This document shows, one piece after another, positions 50,284 to 58,496 of a stretch of 64,000 bases of DNA. This DNA comes from JASGIT01 sp047601665. Its GTDB lineage: Bacteria; Pseudomonadota; Gammaproteobacteria; Burkholderiales; Burkholderiaceae_C. A model generated the notes under the pieces. That model worked only from the letters and a program-made list of their open reading frames with translations, made no database searches and was not told where the DNA came from. How positions within the stretch are numbered: the first letter of the stretch is position 1; every line of letters starts with the position of its first letter. The stretch covers positions 3,348,001 through 3,412,000 of the forward strand of contig JASGIT010000001.1 of NCBI GenBank assembly GCA_047601665.1. The letters are read 5' to 3'. Position numbers and translations under genes: made by a program.

Positions 50284-51447
50284 ATGAGCGCACCCGCACG
50301 CTCCGGCCCGCTCGCGGGCGTCAAGGTGGTCGAGATCGCCGGCATCGGCCCCGGCCCGCTGGCCGCGATGTTCCTGGCCGATTTGGGCGCCACCGTCATC
50401 CGCGTGGACCGCAAGGAACCCTCGGGCCTGGGCGCGCCGCGCCCCGTGCAGTTCGACCTGGGGCTGCGCAACCGGAAGTCCATCCGCGTCGATCTGAAAG
50501 ACACCGCCGCGCTGGAACTGGTGATGGAACTGGTCGGCCAGGCCGACGCGCTCATCGAGGGTTTCCGCCCCGGCGTGATGGAGCGCCTGGGCCTGGGGCC
50601 CGACGTGTGCCTGAAGGCCAACCCGCGCCTGGTCTACGGCCGCGTGACTGGCTGGGGGCAGGACGGGCCGCTCGCGCAGGTCGCGGGGCACGACCTGAAC
50701 TACATCTCCATCACTGGCGCGCTCAACGCCATGGGCCGGGCGGGGCAGGCGCCCACGCCGCCGCTCAACGTGCTGGGCGACTACGCGGGCGGCTCGCTGT
50801 ACCTCGCGTTCGGGCTGCTGGCCGCCATTCTGGAGGCGCGCGGTTCCGGCCAGGGCCAGGTGGTCGATGCGGCCATGGTGGACGGCGTGGCCTCCATCAT
50901 GACGGTCATCATGGGAATGCACGCTGCGGGTATGCAAACCAAGGAGCGCGGCAGCAACCTGCTCGACACCGGCGCGCCGTTCTACGAGGTCTACGAATGC
51001 GCCGACGGCAGGTACGTCAGCGTCGCGCCCATCGAAGGCAAGTTCTACCGGCTGCTGCTGGAGCAGCTCGGCCTGCAGGACCACCCGATGCTGCAAAAGC
51101 AGATGGACAAGGCGCGCTGGCCCGAGGCCAAGCAGGTGCTGGCCGCCAAATTCAAGGAGCGCACGCGCGACGAGTGGGCGCGGCAGCTGGGCCACCTGGA
51201 CGCCTGCGTGGCGCCCGTGCTCGACTTCGACGAGGCGCCGCACCACCCGCACATCCGCGCGCGCGGCACGCTGACCGAGATCGACGGCGTCGTCCACCCC
51301 GCGCCGGGCCCGCGCTTCTCGCGCACACCCGCCGCGCGGCCCGAGCCGCCCGCGCCGCTCTCCACCGAGAACGCCGTGGCCGCGCTGCAAGGCTGGCTGC
51401 CCGAGGCGCGCATCCAGTCCTACCAATCGCAAGACACCTTCATCTGA
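50284..51447 (+). CDS. CaiB/BaiF CoA-transferase, second of a tandem pair (Amacr-like)
   Basis: The 387-residue protein begins GPLAGVKVVEIAGIGPGPLAAMFLADLGA; VEIAGIGPGP is the start typical of alpha-methylacyl-CoA racemase and related CaiB members. Asp166 in VLGDYAGGSLYLAFG corresponds to the catalytic Asp, and the racemase-like GWGQDGPLAQVAGHDLNYIS (about residues 123-142) is intact. So it could be a racemase of 2-methylacyl-CoA instead of a transferase, which would suit branched substrates. It follows its neighbour by 1 bp and precedes a Bug gene by 12 bp. Confidence 0.88.
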   Translation: MSAPARSGPLAGVKVVEIAGIGPGPLAAMFLADLGATVIRVDRKEPSGLGAPRPVQFDLGLRNRKSIRVDLKDTAALELVMELVGQADALIEGFRPGVMERLGLGPDVCLKANPRLVYGRVTGWGQDGPLAQVAGHDLNYISITGALNAMGRAGQAPTPPLNVLGDYAGGSLYLAFGLLAAILEARGSGQGQVVDAAMVDGVASIMTVIMGMHAAGMQTKERGSNLLDTGAPFYEVYECADGRYVSVAPIEGKFYRLLLEQLGLQDHPMLQKQMDKARWPEAKQVLAAKFKERTRDEWARQLGHLDACVAPVLDFDEAPHHPHIRARGTLTEIDGVVHPAPGPRFSRTPAARPEPPAPLSTENAVAALQGWLPEARIQSYQSQDTFI

Positions 51448-51459
51448 CGGAGACAACCC

Positions 51460-52428
51460 ATGATCCAACGACGTCATTTCACCCTGGCCGCCGTGGCATC
51501 GGCCGTGCTGCCCCTGGGCGCGCGCGCCGCCAGCTACCCCACGCAGGCGATCCGCGTCATCGTCAGCAATGCGCCGGGCACGGGCACCGACAGCGTGGCG
51601 CGCTTCCTGGCCAACCAGGCGAGCAAGACCCTGGGCCAGCCCCTGGTGGTGGACAACAAGGCCGGCGTGGGCGGCGTGCTGGGAACCGATGCCGTCGCCC
51701 AGGCGCCGGCCGACGGCTACACCGTGCTGTTCTCCACGGGCGCGCATTACAGCCTGCCCGCGCTCTACAGCAAGCTCAAGTTCGACACCAAGGCCGACTT
51801 CATTCCCGTGGCCACGTTCGCGCAGTCTCCCATCGCGGTGTTCGTCCCGGCGGACTCGCCGTTCAAGACCGTGCAGGATTTGATCGCGGCCGCCAAGAAG
51901 GACCCGGGCGGCATCTCCTACACCACGCCGGGCGCGGGCACCGCATCGCACCTCGCCGCGGTGATGATGCTTCAGCAGGCCGGCATCGACATGCTGCACG
52001 TGCCCTACAAGTCGGCCTCGCAGGCGGCGCTGGAGGTGGCGGCGGGGCAGGCCCAGGTCGGCTTCAACGGCACGGGCTCGTCGCTGCCGCTGCTGCACGC
52101 CGGCAAGATCCGCATCCTGGCCATCACCAGCCTCAAGCGCTCGGCGGCGCTGCCCCAGGTGCCCACGCTGGACGAGTCCGGGCTCAAGGGCTACGACTTC
52201 GTCGCGCCCATCCTGGCCCTGGTGCGCACGGGCACGCCGGCTCCCATCGTGGAAGCCCTGGGCAAGGCGCTGATCGATGCGGCCAAGCTGCCCGAATTCA
52301 AGGAGCTGTGCCTGGCCCAGAGCCTGGACGTGGCGATCCAGGGCCCGGCCGAGCTCAAGGTCTCGGCGCCCAAGGAGTTCGACAAGGCCAAGCGCCTGAT
52401 CGAACTGGCGGGCGTGAAGCCGCAATAA
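51460..52428 (+). CDS. Bug-family substrate-binding protein, first of a tandem pair
   Basis: The 322-residue exported protein has signal peptide MIQRRHFTLAAVASAVLPLG..ARA, ligand loop VSNAPGTGTDSVARFL and VDNKAGVGGVLGTDAV. Ribosome site ACGGAGA. It is in the CoA-transferase operon and is followed after 31 bp by another Bug gene of about the same length. Tandem Bugs of moderate similarity suggest two ligands or a transport/sensing split. No TctA/TctB permease follows. Confidence 0.9.
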   Translation: MIQRRHFTLAAVASAVLPLGARAASYPTQAIRVIVSNAPGTGTDSVARFLANQASKTLGQPLVVDNKAGVGGVLGTDAVAQAPADGYTVLFSTGAHYSLPALYSKLKFDTKADFIPVATFAQSPIAVFVPADSPFKTVQDLIAAAKKDPGGISYTTPGAGTASHLAAVMMLQQAGIDMLHVPYKSASQAALEVAAGQAQVGFNGTGSSLPLLHAGKIRILAITSLKRSAALPQVPTLDESGLKGYDFVAPILALVRTGTPAPIVEALGKALIDAAKLPEFKELCLAQSLDVAIQGPAELKVSAPKEFDKAKRLIELAGVKPQ

Positions 52429-52459
52429 CCGCGCGTTGAACCCACCTCCAGGAGACATG

Positions 52460-53428
52460 ATGCAAAGACGCGCATTCACCCTCGCCGCGCTGGCAGCCCT
52501 GACCGCTATGGGCGCGCCCGCTTTCGCGGCGGACTTCCCGGACGGCAGGCCCATCCGCATCATCGTGGCCACGGGCGTGGGCTCGGGCTCCGACCTCACC
52601 GCGCGCCAGATCGCCGTGGGCCTGGGCAAGGACCTGAACACCCCCGTCATCGTGGACAACAAGACCGGCGCGGGCGGCGTGATCGGCACCGACTACGTGG
52701 CCAAGTCCCCGCCGGACGGCTACACGCTGCTGGGCACCTATGCGCAGCACTACACCAACCAGTTGGTGCAGAAGACGCCTTACGACGCGGTCAAGGACTT
52801 CGAGCCCATCGCGCGCATCGCGAGTTCGGCGCTGGTGATCTCGGTCGCCGTCAATTCGCCCTACAAGACGCTCAAGGACGTGATCGAGGCGGCCCGCAAG
52901 CGGCCCGGCACCATCACCTACGGCTCGTCGGGCAACGGCACCACCTCGCACATGGCCGCCGCGCTGTTCGAGCACATGGCCGGCATCAAGCTCAACCACA
53001 TCCCCTACAAGGCGCCGGGCCAGGTGGCGCTCGACGCGGCGGCCGGGCAGCTCGACCTGAGCTTCAACGGCATGTCGTCCGTGGTGCCGCTGATCAAGGG
53101 CGGCCGCCTGCGCCCGCTGGCCGTGACCACGGCCCAGCGCTCGCAGAGCCTGCCCGACGTGCCCACCGTGGCCGAACTGGGCTACCCCGGCTACGAGGCC
53201 GCCTCGCCCATCTGGATCTTCGCGCCGCGCGGCACGCCGCAGCCCATCGTCAACAAGCTGTCCGAGGCGGTGGTCCGCCAGGCCCAGACCCCGGGCTTCA
53301 AGGACCTGTGCCTCAACCAGGGCCTGGAGGTGGACATCCAGACCGCCGCCGTCGCCAAGGCCGCGGGGCCCGGCGAGTTCGAAAAATGGCGCAAACTCAT
53401 GGCCGTGGCCGGCGCCAAGGCCGAATGA
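52460..53428 (+). CDS. Bug-family substrate-binding protein, second of a tandem pair
   Basis: The 322-residue exported protein starts MQRRAFTLAALAALTAMGAP; two adjacent ATGs exist and the second (52460) is better spaced from GGAGA. Mature part begins ADFPDGRPIRIIV; ligand loop VATGVGSGSDLTARQI and VDNKTGAGGVIGTDYV. It shares overall pattern with the preceding Bug but differs in the ligand loop. It is followed by the NTF2-like gene 11 bp on. A role in uptake or sensing of the module's acid is inferred. Confidence 0.9.
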   Translation: MQRRAFTLAALAALTAMGAPAFAADFPDGRPIRIIVATGVGSGSDLTARQIAVGLGKDLNTPVIVDNKTGAGGVIGTDYVAKSPPDGYTLLGTYAQHYTNQLVQKTPYDAVKDFEPIARIASSALVISVAVNSPYKTLKDVIEAARKRPGTITYGSSGNGTTSHMAAALFEHMAGIKLNHIPYKAPGQVALDAAAGQLDLSFNGMSSVVPLIKGGRLRPLAVTTAQRSQSLPDVPTVAELGYPGYEAASPIWIFAPRGTPQPIVNKLSEAVVRQAQTPGFKDLCLNQGLEVDIQTAAVAKAAGPGEFEKWRKLMAVAGAKAE

Positions 53429-53439
53429 CGGAGCAGAAC

Positions 53440-53865
53440 ATGACATCCACCCCCATCGCCGCCGCCCAGGCCGCGCTCGACCAGGCCGTGGCCGGCTGGA
53501 ACCAGGCCGGCAGCACGTGGAACGCCGCCGCCCTGGCCGCCGCCTACACCGAGGACGGCCTGCTGTTCGGCGGCCGCCCCGGCCACTTCGTCGGGCGCGC
53601 GGCCATCCAGGGCTACTTCGCGTCATACGACGGCGTGATCCTCGCCGGCACCATGCGCATGTTCGACACCGCGCTGCGCGTGCCCGCCCCTGGCTGCGTG
53701 CTTGCGCAGGGCATGGTCGAGTTCGCTTTCACCCTCGCGGGCGGCGAGCAGACCCGCTCCACGCTGCGCGCCACGCTGGTGCTGACGCGGGGCGCGGGCG
53801 GCTGGCTCATCGCCGACCACCATTTCTCCACCATCCCCGCCGCGCCGCCGCTGGGCAAGGACTGA
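53440..53865 (+). CDS. NTF2-like/SnoaL-fold (DUF4440-type) small protein
   Basis: The 141-residue protein starts behind ACGGAG; an earlier in-frame ATG at 53425 would overlap the Bug stop. AGSTWNAAALAAAYTEDGLL (about residues 23-42) and FVGRAAIQGYFASYDGV are the hallmark of the NTF2-like family (helix then YTEDG and G-R-xAI). The tail has TLVLTRGAGGWLIADHHFST. Members are diverse: ketosteroid-isomerase-like enzymes, dehydratases or ligand carriers. Sitting between a Bug and a nitroreductase gene it may isomerise or bind an intermediate; no reaction can be assigned. Confidence 0.8.
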   Translation: MTSTPIAAAQAALDQAVAGWNQAGSTWNAAALAAAYTEDGLLFGGRPGHFVGRAAIQGYFASYDGVILAGTMRMFDTALRVPAPGCVLAQGMVEFAFTLAGGEQTRSTLRATLVLTRGAGGWLIADHHFSTIPAAPPLGKD

Positions 53866-54545
53866 TGACGCGCACCGCCGACGTGCAAGCGCTGCGGCGC
53901 GTGGTCTTCGGGCGCGCCACTTGCCGCGCCTACCTGCCCGGCCCGGTGCCCGAGGACGTGATCCGCAGCATCGTGGACGTGGCGCGCGGCACCGCCTCGT
54001 GGTGCAACACCCAGCCCTGGGAGCTGGTCGTCACCTCCGGCGAGGCCACCGAGCGGTTCCGCGCCGCGCTGATGGAGCAGGTGCGCCAGCACCCCGGCCT
54101 GGATTCCGACTTCCCCTTTCCGGACGAATACCAAGGCGTCTATCTCGACCGCCGCCGCACGGCGGGCCTCCAGCTCTACGCGGCGCTGGGCATCGGGCGC
54201 GGCGACAAGGAGCGGCGCGAGCGCCAGTCGTTCGAGAACTTCCGCCTGTTCGGCGCGCCGCACGTGGCCATCGTCACCGTGCCCGCATCGCTGGGCACCT
54301 ACGGCGCGGTGGACGCGGGCGGCTTCGTCTGCGCCTTCCTGCTCTCGGCCCAGGCGCACGGCGTGGCCACCACGCCGCAGGCGGCGCTGGCCATGCAGTC
54401 CCGGTTCATCCGGGGCTACTTCGACATGCCGGAAGACCGCCGCGTGGTCTGCGGCATCTCGTTCGGCCATGCCGACACCGCCCACCCCGTGAACGGCTAC
54501 CGCACCGCGCGCGCCGGCGTGGACGACATCCTGCGCCTGGCATGA
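53865..54545 (+). CDS. nitroreductase-family FMN oxidoreductase
   Basis: The 226-residue protein overlaps the previous stop by one base (TGATG). FMN-binding features are VVFGRATCRAYLPGPVPED (residues about 13-31, Arg-rich phosphate contact), VARGTASWCNTQPWELVV (about 39-56, the N-x-Q-P-W signature), and ISFGHADTAHPVNGYRTARA near the C-terminus. Nitroreductases use NAD(P)H to reduce nitroaromatics, quinones or enones. In this catabolic operon reduction of an enone or quinone-like intermediate is more plausible than nitro reduction. The stop overlaps the hydratase gene by 4 bp. Confidence 0.87.
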   Translation: MTRTADVQALRRVVFGRATCRAYLPGPVPEDVIRSIVDVARGTASWCNTQPWELVVTSGEATERFRAALMEQVRQHPGLDSDFPFPDEYQGVYLDRRRTAGLQLYAALGIGRGDKERRERQSFENFRLFGAPHVAIVTVPASLGTYGAVDAGGFVCAFLLSAQAHGVATTPQAALAMQSRFIRGYFDMPEDRRVVCGISFGHADTAHPVNGYRTARAGVDDILRLA

Positions 54546-55342
54546 AGGCCGGCCCGACGCCCGAAACCATGTCGCTGCGCATCGACGAACCCGCGCCGCA
54601 CGTGCGCCGAATCACCCTGGCGCGCCCCGAGCGCATGAACGCGCTCGACGGCCCCACGCTGCAAGCCCTGAACGACGCGGTGCGCGGCTGCGTGCAGGCG
54701 GGCGGGGCCGTCAAGGTGCTCGTCATCCGGGGCAGCGGCCGCGCCTTCTGCGCGGGCAACGACCTCAAGTGGCTGGCCGGCGGCGTGCTGGCCGACCGCG
54801 CCGCCCACATGCGCCACCAGGACCTGATGCAGGACACCTTCGAGCGCCTGGAGGCCGCGCCGCAGATCGTGCTGGCCAGCGTCAACGGCTTCGCGGTGGC
54901 GGGCGGCTTCGAGCTGGCGCTGGCCTGCGACCTCATCGTGGCCGACGAGGCCGCGCAACTCGGCGACGAGCACATCCGCCGCAACCTGCTGCCCAGCGGC
55001 GGCGGCTCGCAGCGCCTGCCGCGCAAGCTGGGCCTGCAGCGCGCGATGTACTACCTCGTCACCGGCCGGCGCATGACGGGCCGCGAGGCCGTGGAGCTGG
55101 GCCTGGCCGCGCAGGCCGTGCCCGCCGATCAGCTCGACGCGGCCACGCTGCAACTCGCCCGGGAGATCGCCCAGGCCGACGCGCTGGCCCTGGCCTCGAT
55201 GAAGGACATGGCGCGCTGCGCGCTGGAACTGCCGCTGTCCGACGGCCTGCGCTACGAGCGCTGGATGCAGCACCGCTACCGCACGCAGTCGCCGTCGCTG
55301 GAGGCGGGCGTACAGGGCTTCGCCAGCAAGGCGGCGGGCTGA
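54542..55342 (+). CDS. enoyl-CoA hydratase/isomerase family protein
   Basis: The 266-residue crotonase begins at ATGA overlapping the nitroreductase stop; a second Met (SLRIDEPAPHVRR) ten codons on is an alternative start. Segments RGSGRAFCAGNDLKWLAG and NGFAVAGGFELALACDLIV form the oxyanion hole, and the Glu in GGFEL (first hydratase Glu) is kept. The second catalytic region LGDEHIRRNLLPSGGGSQRL keeps a Glu one place from the standard PEI. Hydration is possible. It is last in the operon that began at 46.4 kb; a repeat follows. Confidence 0.87.
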   Translation: MKAGPTPETMSLRIDEPAPHVRRITLARPERMNALDGPTLQALNDAVRGCVQAGGAVKVLVIRGSGRAFCAGNDLKWLAGGVLADRAAHMRHQDLMQDTFERLEAAPQIVLASVNGFAVAGGFELALACDLIVADEAAQLGDEHIRRNLLPSGGGSQRLPRKLGLQRAMYYLVTGRRMTGREAVELGLAAQAVPADQLDAATLQLAREIAQADALALASMKDMARCALELPLSDGLRYERWMQHRYRTQSPSLEAGVQGFASKAAG

Positions 55343-55344
55343 AA

Positions 55345-55405
55345 TACTATTAAAAACATAGCTGCCAGCGCTTGATGGATAAGCGCTGGAGGCACTTTTA
55401 TTTCA
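55345..55405 (+). repeat. palindromic repeat, copy 9
   Basis: CCAGCGCTT (55365-55373), GATGGAT loop, AAGCGCTGG (55381-55389), with ACTTTTATTTCAT after it: stem plus T-rich tail, likely ending the CoA operon before the Liv operon. Confidence 0.75.
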
Positions 55406-55437
55406 TATTCTTCCGCGCCTTGGCCCAATGTGCCGAT

Positions 55438-55447
55438 GTACGGAACA
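55438..55447 (-). promoter_or_regulatory. TGTTCCGTAC element, site D
   Basis: Reverse-strand copy, 90 bp before the start of the Liv-type binding protein. The surrounding 18 bp match site A exactly (GCAGCACATGTTCCGTAC on the minus strand). ATGT-N5-ACAT symmetry is present here. Confidence 0.6.
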
Positions 55448-55536
55448 TGTGCTGCAAAAGCGTTGCCCGCCCAGGCCGTGGCCTGTTCAATACGCGCAGG
55501 CCCATGCCGAACACAACCCCAACACAGGAGACTCTC

Positions 55537-56709
55537 ATGCGAAGCACATTCCACCTGCCGGCAGCGACCAAGGCCCTCGGCGTTGGCGCGATCCTGGCGG
55601 CCACGGCCGGCCTGTGCGCGGCCGAGACCATCAAGCTGGGCATGTCCATTCCCTTGTCGGGCGCGGGCGCGAACTGGGGCAAGGGCTCCGAGTGGATGTG
55701 CGCCAAGGCGGCGGAAGAAGTCAACGCGCAGGGCGGCGTCAAGGTCAAGGGCCAGAGCTACCAGTTCGAGTGCGTGGGCTACGACAACAAGTACAACGCC
55801 GCCGAGGGCGCCAAGGTGGCGCAGGCGCTGGTGGCGCGCGACGGCGTGAAGTACGTGGCCGGCAGCATCGGAACCGCGCCGGTGCGGGCGCTGCAGTCGC
55901 TGACCGAGCGCCGCAACGTCCTGATGTTCACGTCCGGCTGGGGCAACAGCATCAAGGGGCCGAAGTTTCCGCTGACCTTCACGCAGATGAATACGCCCAA
56001 CGAGATTTCCGCGCCGCTCATCACCTACGTGAAGAAGCTGCACCCCGACATCAAGACGGTGGCCATCCTCAACCCCAACGACGCCACCGGCCAGGAGACC
56101 GAGAAGGTGGCCAAGGCCGCGTGGGAGAAGAACGGCGTGAAGGTGCTGGTGAGCGACTGGTACGAGCGCGGCACCAGCGAGTTCCAGCCCATCGCCGCCA
56201 AGCTGCACGCGGCCAAGCCGGACGTGGTGGACCTGGCCTCCACCCCACCGGCCGATGCCGGGCTGATCTTCAAGGAACTCAAGGCCCTGGGCTGGAACGG
56301 CGTGAAGGTGGTCGAGGTGGGCACCGGCGCCGACGGCCTGCTGGCCACCGGCAAGGACGCGGTGGAGGGCGCCTACCTGGGCGCCGCCGTGGCCGCGAGC
56401 AGCATGACGCCGCACCAGAAGGAACTGGACGCGGGCGTGAAGAAGGCGACCGGCGAGGGCGTCAACGCGATCCAGATCGGCTTCTACGACGCGGTGTGGG
56501 CCATCAAGGCCGCGATGGAGAAGGCGCAGAGCATCGACCCGGTGGCGGTCGCCAAGGCCATGCCGACGGTGACGTTCAAGTCCTTCTACGGCGATACCGG
56601 CTTCGGCGGCAAGGACATCTACGGCAGCGACCAGCAGATGCGCCTGCCGGTGATCATCACCAAGCTCACCGGCACCTCGCTGCAAGAGGTGGGCCGGGTA
56701 CAGAAGTAG
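55537..56709 (+). CDS. branched-chain amino-acid-type ABC transporter substrate-binding protein
   Basis: The 390-residue periplasmic protein starts MRSTFHLPAATKALGVGAIL with AGGAGA 5 bp upstream; signal peptide ends AGLCAAE. The mature domain starts TIKLGMSIPLSGAGANWGKG, typical of the Leu/Ile/Val-binding protein family (Peripla_BP_6). Middle lobes include VAGSIGTAPVRALQSLTE and NDATGQETEKVAKAAWEKNG. Ligand could be an amino acid, amide, aromatic or dicarboxylic acid; members in catabolic loci often bind aromatic acids. First gene of a complete five-gene importer. A TGTTCCGTAC element lies in its promoter region. Confidence 0.9.
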   Translation: MRSTFHLPAATKALGVGAILAATAGLCAAETIKLGMSIPLSGAGANWGKGSEWMCAKAAEEVNAQGGVKVKGQSYQFECVGYDNKYNAAEGAKVAQALVARDGVKYVAGSIGTAPVRALQSLTERRNVLMFTSGWGNSIKGPKFPLTFTQMNTPNEISAPLITYVKKLHPDIKTVAILNPNDATGQETEKVAKAAWEKNGVKVLVSDWYERGTSEFQPIAAKLHAAKPDVVDLASTPPADAGLIFKELKALGWNGVKVVEVGTGADGLLATGKDAVEGAYLGAAVAASSMTPHQKELDAGVKKATGEGVNAIQIGFYDAVWAIKAAMEKAQSIDPVAVAKAMPTVTFKSFYGDTGFGGKDIYGSDQQMRLPVIITKLTGTSLQEVGRVQK

Positions 56710-56715
56710 GGCGCC

Positions 56716-57591
56716 ATGCAGGACGTCTTCCAGCTGCTGTTCACGGCGCTGCAGATCAGCGCCGTGTACATCCTGTTCTCGCTCGGGCTGACCATCATCT
56801 TCGGCGTGCTGAAGGTGGTGAACTTCGCGCACGGGCAGTTCTTCACTTTCGGCGCGCTGGTGCTGTCGCTGGCCCTCGGCGCGCTGGCGCCCAGCCTGGG
56901 GCACGGCTGGGCGGCCTACCTGCTGTCCGGCCTGGCCGGGCTGGCGGCCTGCCTGGTGGCGGGGCTGGTGGTGTACCAGTTCGGCTTCAAGCGGCTGGAG
57001 CGCGACATGATCGGCTCCTTCATCCTCTCGGCCGGGCTGGTGCTGCTGTTCGAGGGGATCATGCTGGAGGTCTTCGGCGGCGCGGTGCGGCCCGTGCCCG
57101 CGCTGCTGGACGGCGACGTGCAGTTCCTGGGCCTCACGGTCTCCAGCCAGCGGCTTGTGCTGCTGGCGTTCGCCGCGCTGCTGACGGCGGCCATCATCGT
57201 GCTGCTGCAGCGCACGCGCTTCGGCAAGGCGCTGCGCGCCGTCTCCATCGACCACGAGGCCGCCATGCTGCAGGGCATCGCCTACCGGCAGATCGCGCTG
57301 TACGGCTTCCTGATGGCGACCGCCGTGGCGGCCGTGGCCGGCATGTTGATCGCGCCGCTGGCGGCCGTCACGCCCACGCTGGGCGACTCGTACCTCGTCA
57401 AGGGCTTCATCGCCGTGGTGGTGGGGGGCATGGGCAGCATCGTCGGCGCCATCGTGGGCAGCGTGCTGATCGCGCTGCTGGAGTCGTTCGTCGGTTTCTA
57501 CTTCGACCCGTCGCTGGCCAATCTGGCGATCTTCGTGATCGTGATGGTCGTGCTGCTGGTCCGGCCGAAGGGGTTCTTTGGAAATGACTAA
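56716..57591 (+). CDS. livH: Liv-type ABC transporter permease (LivH family)
   Basis: The 291-residue inner-membrane protein has about eight hydrophobic helices. FGVLKVVNFAHGQFFTFGA (about residues 27-45) and VSIDHEAAMLQGIAYRQIAL (about 176-195, coupling region) are family signatures, with VVGGMGSIVGAIVGSVLIAL near the C-terminus. It starts 6 bp after the binding-protein gene and overlaps livM by 8 bp. It forms the channel with the LivM-like partner. Symbol is by family; amino-acid specificity is not proven. Confidence 0.9.
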   Translation: MQDVFQLLFTALQISAVYILFSLGLTIIFGVLKVVNFAHGQFFTFGALVLSLALGALAPSLGHGWAAYLLSGLAGLAACLVAGLVVYQFGFKRLERDMIGSFILSAGLVLLFEGIMLEVFGGAVRPVPALLDGDVQFLGLTVSSQRLVLLAFAALLTAAIIVLLQRTRFGKALRAVSIDHEAAMLQGIAYRQIALYGFLMATAVAAVAGMLIAPLAAVTPTLGDSYLVKGFIAVVVGGMGSIVGAIVGSVLIALLESFVGFYFDPSLANLAIFVIVMVVLLVRPKGFFGND

Positions 57592-58495
57592 AGACGGACT
57601 GGGCATCGTGGCCATCGCCTGCGTGCTGCTGGCCTGTGCCGCATTCGGCGGCGGCTACGTGGGCAACCTGGTGGTGTGGATGGCCATCGCGGCGGCGACG
57701 GCCGCCAGCCTGCGCTTCGTGCTGCTGATCGGGGAGCTGAACTTCGCCTCCGCCGCGTTCTTCGGCATCGGCGCCTACTGCACCGGCTACATCGCCAACA
57801 CGCTGGATCTGCCCTTCGTGGCGACGCTGGCGATCAGCAGCGCGCTGGCGCTGGTGGTGAGCATCGCCTTCGGCGGCATCACGCTGCGGGTGAAGGGGCC
57901 GTACTTCCTGCTGATCGGTTTCGCGTTCACCGAGGCGCTGCGCATCCTCTACACCCGCATGGACGTGCTGGGCGGCAATTCGGGCCTGGTGGGCATCTTC
58001 CCGCCGGCGTGGCTCGATGCGTACTACAAGTACTTCGCCACCGCGCTGTGCTTCGCGGCCATCCTGGGGCTGCTGGCCATCGAGCGCTCGCACCTGGGCA
58101 AGATCTTCGTGGCCATCCGCGACAACGAGAACGTGGTGCGCAGCGTGGGCAACCGCGTGTTCCTGACCAAGGTGGCGTGCTTCGCCATCGCCTCGGCGGT
58201 GACGGGGCTGGCCGGGTCGCTGAACGCCTTCGCCAACAACGTCATCAGCCCGCTGGACTTCGGCTTCATGCTCTCCACCTTCGCGCTGGCCTACCTCAAG
58301 GTGGGCGGCGAGGACAGCCCGCTCGGCCCCGTCATCGGCGCGGTGCTGCTGGTGGGCCTGGCCAGCTGGGCGCAGAGCCTGGGCGGCAGCGAGCACATCC
58401 TGTACGGCGCGGCCATCGTGCTGTCGGTGCTGTTCATGCCCAAGGGCATCATGGGCCTGGCCGGGCGACTGCGCGCCGGCAGGGGAGGGCGCTGA
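57584..58495 (+). CDS. livM: Liv-type ABC transporter permease (LivM family)
   Basis: The 303-residue permease starts at MTKDGLGIVAIACVLLACAA inside the end of livH; an earlier TTG two codons upstream is less likely. LNFASAAFFGIGAYCTGYIA (about residues 48-67) and AIRDNENVVRSVGNRVFLTK (about 182-201, cytoplasmic coupling loop) are typical of LivM. It is somewhat short at the N-terminus compared with E. coli LivM, as in many betaproteobacterial members. Followed by livG after 1 bp. Confidence 0.9.
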   Translation: MTKDGLGIVAIACVLLACAAFGGGYVGNLVVWMAIAAATAASLRFVLLIGELNFASAAFFGIGAYCTGYIANTLDLPFVATLAISSALALVVSIAFGGITLRVKGPYFLLIGFAFTEALRILYTRMDVLGGNSGLVGIFPPAWLDAYYKYFATALCFAAILGLLAIERSHLGKIFVAIRDNENVVRSVGNRVFLTKVACFAIASAVTGLAGSLNAFANNVISPLDFGFMLSTFALAYLKVGGEDSPLGPVIGAVLLVGLASWAQSLGGSEHILYGAAIVLSVLFMPKGIMGLAGRLRAGRGGR

Positions 58496-58496
58496 C

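Noticed and set aside
53865..54545. Nitroaromatic degradation as the theme of the region
   Set aside because: Only one nitroreductase-family gene is present and no nitroarene dioxygenase or hydroxylaminobenzene mutase is nearby.
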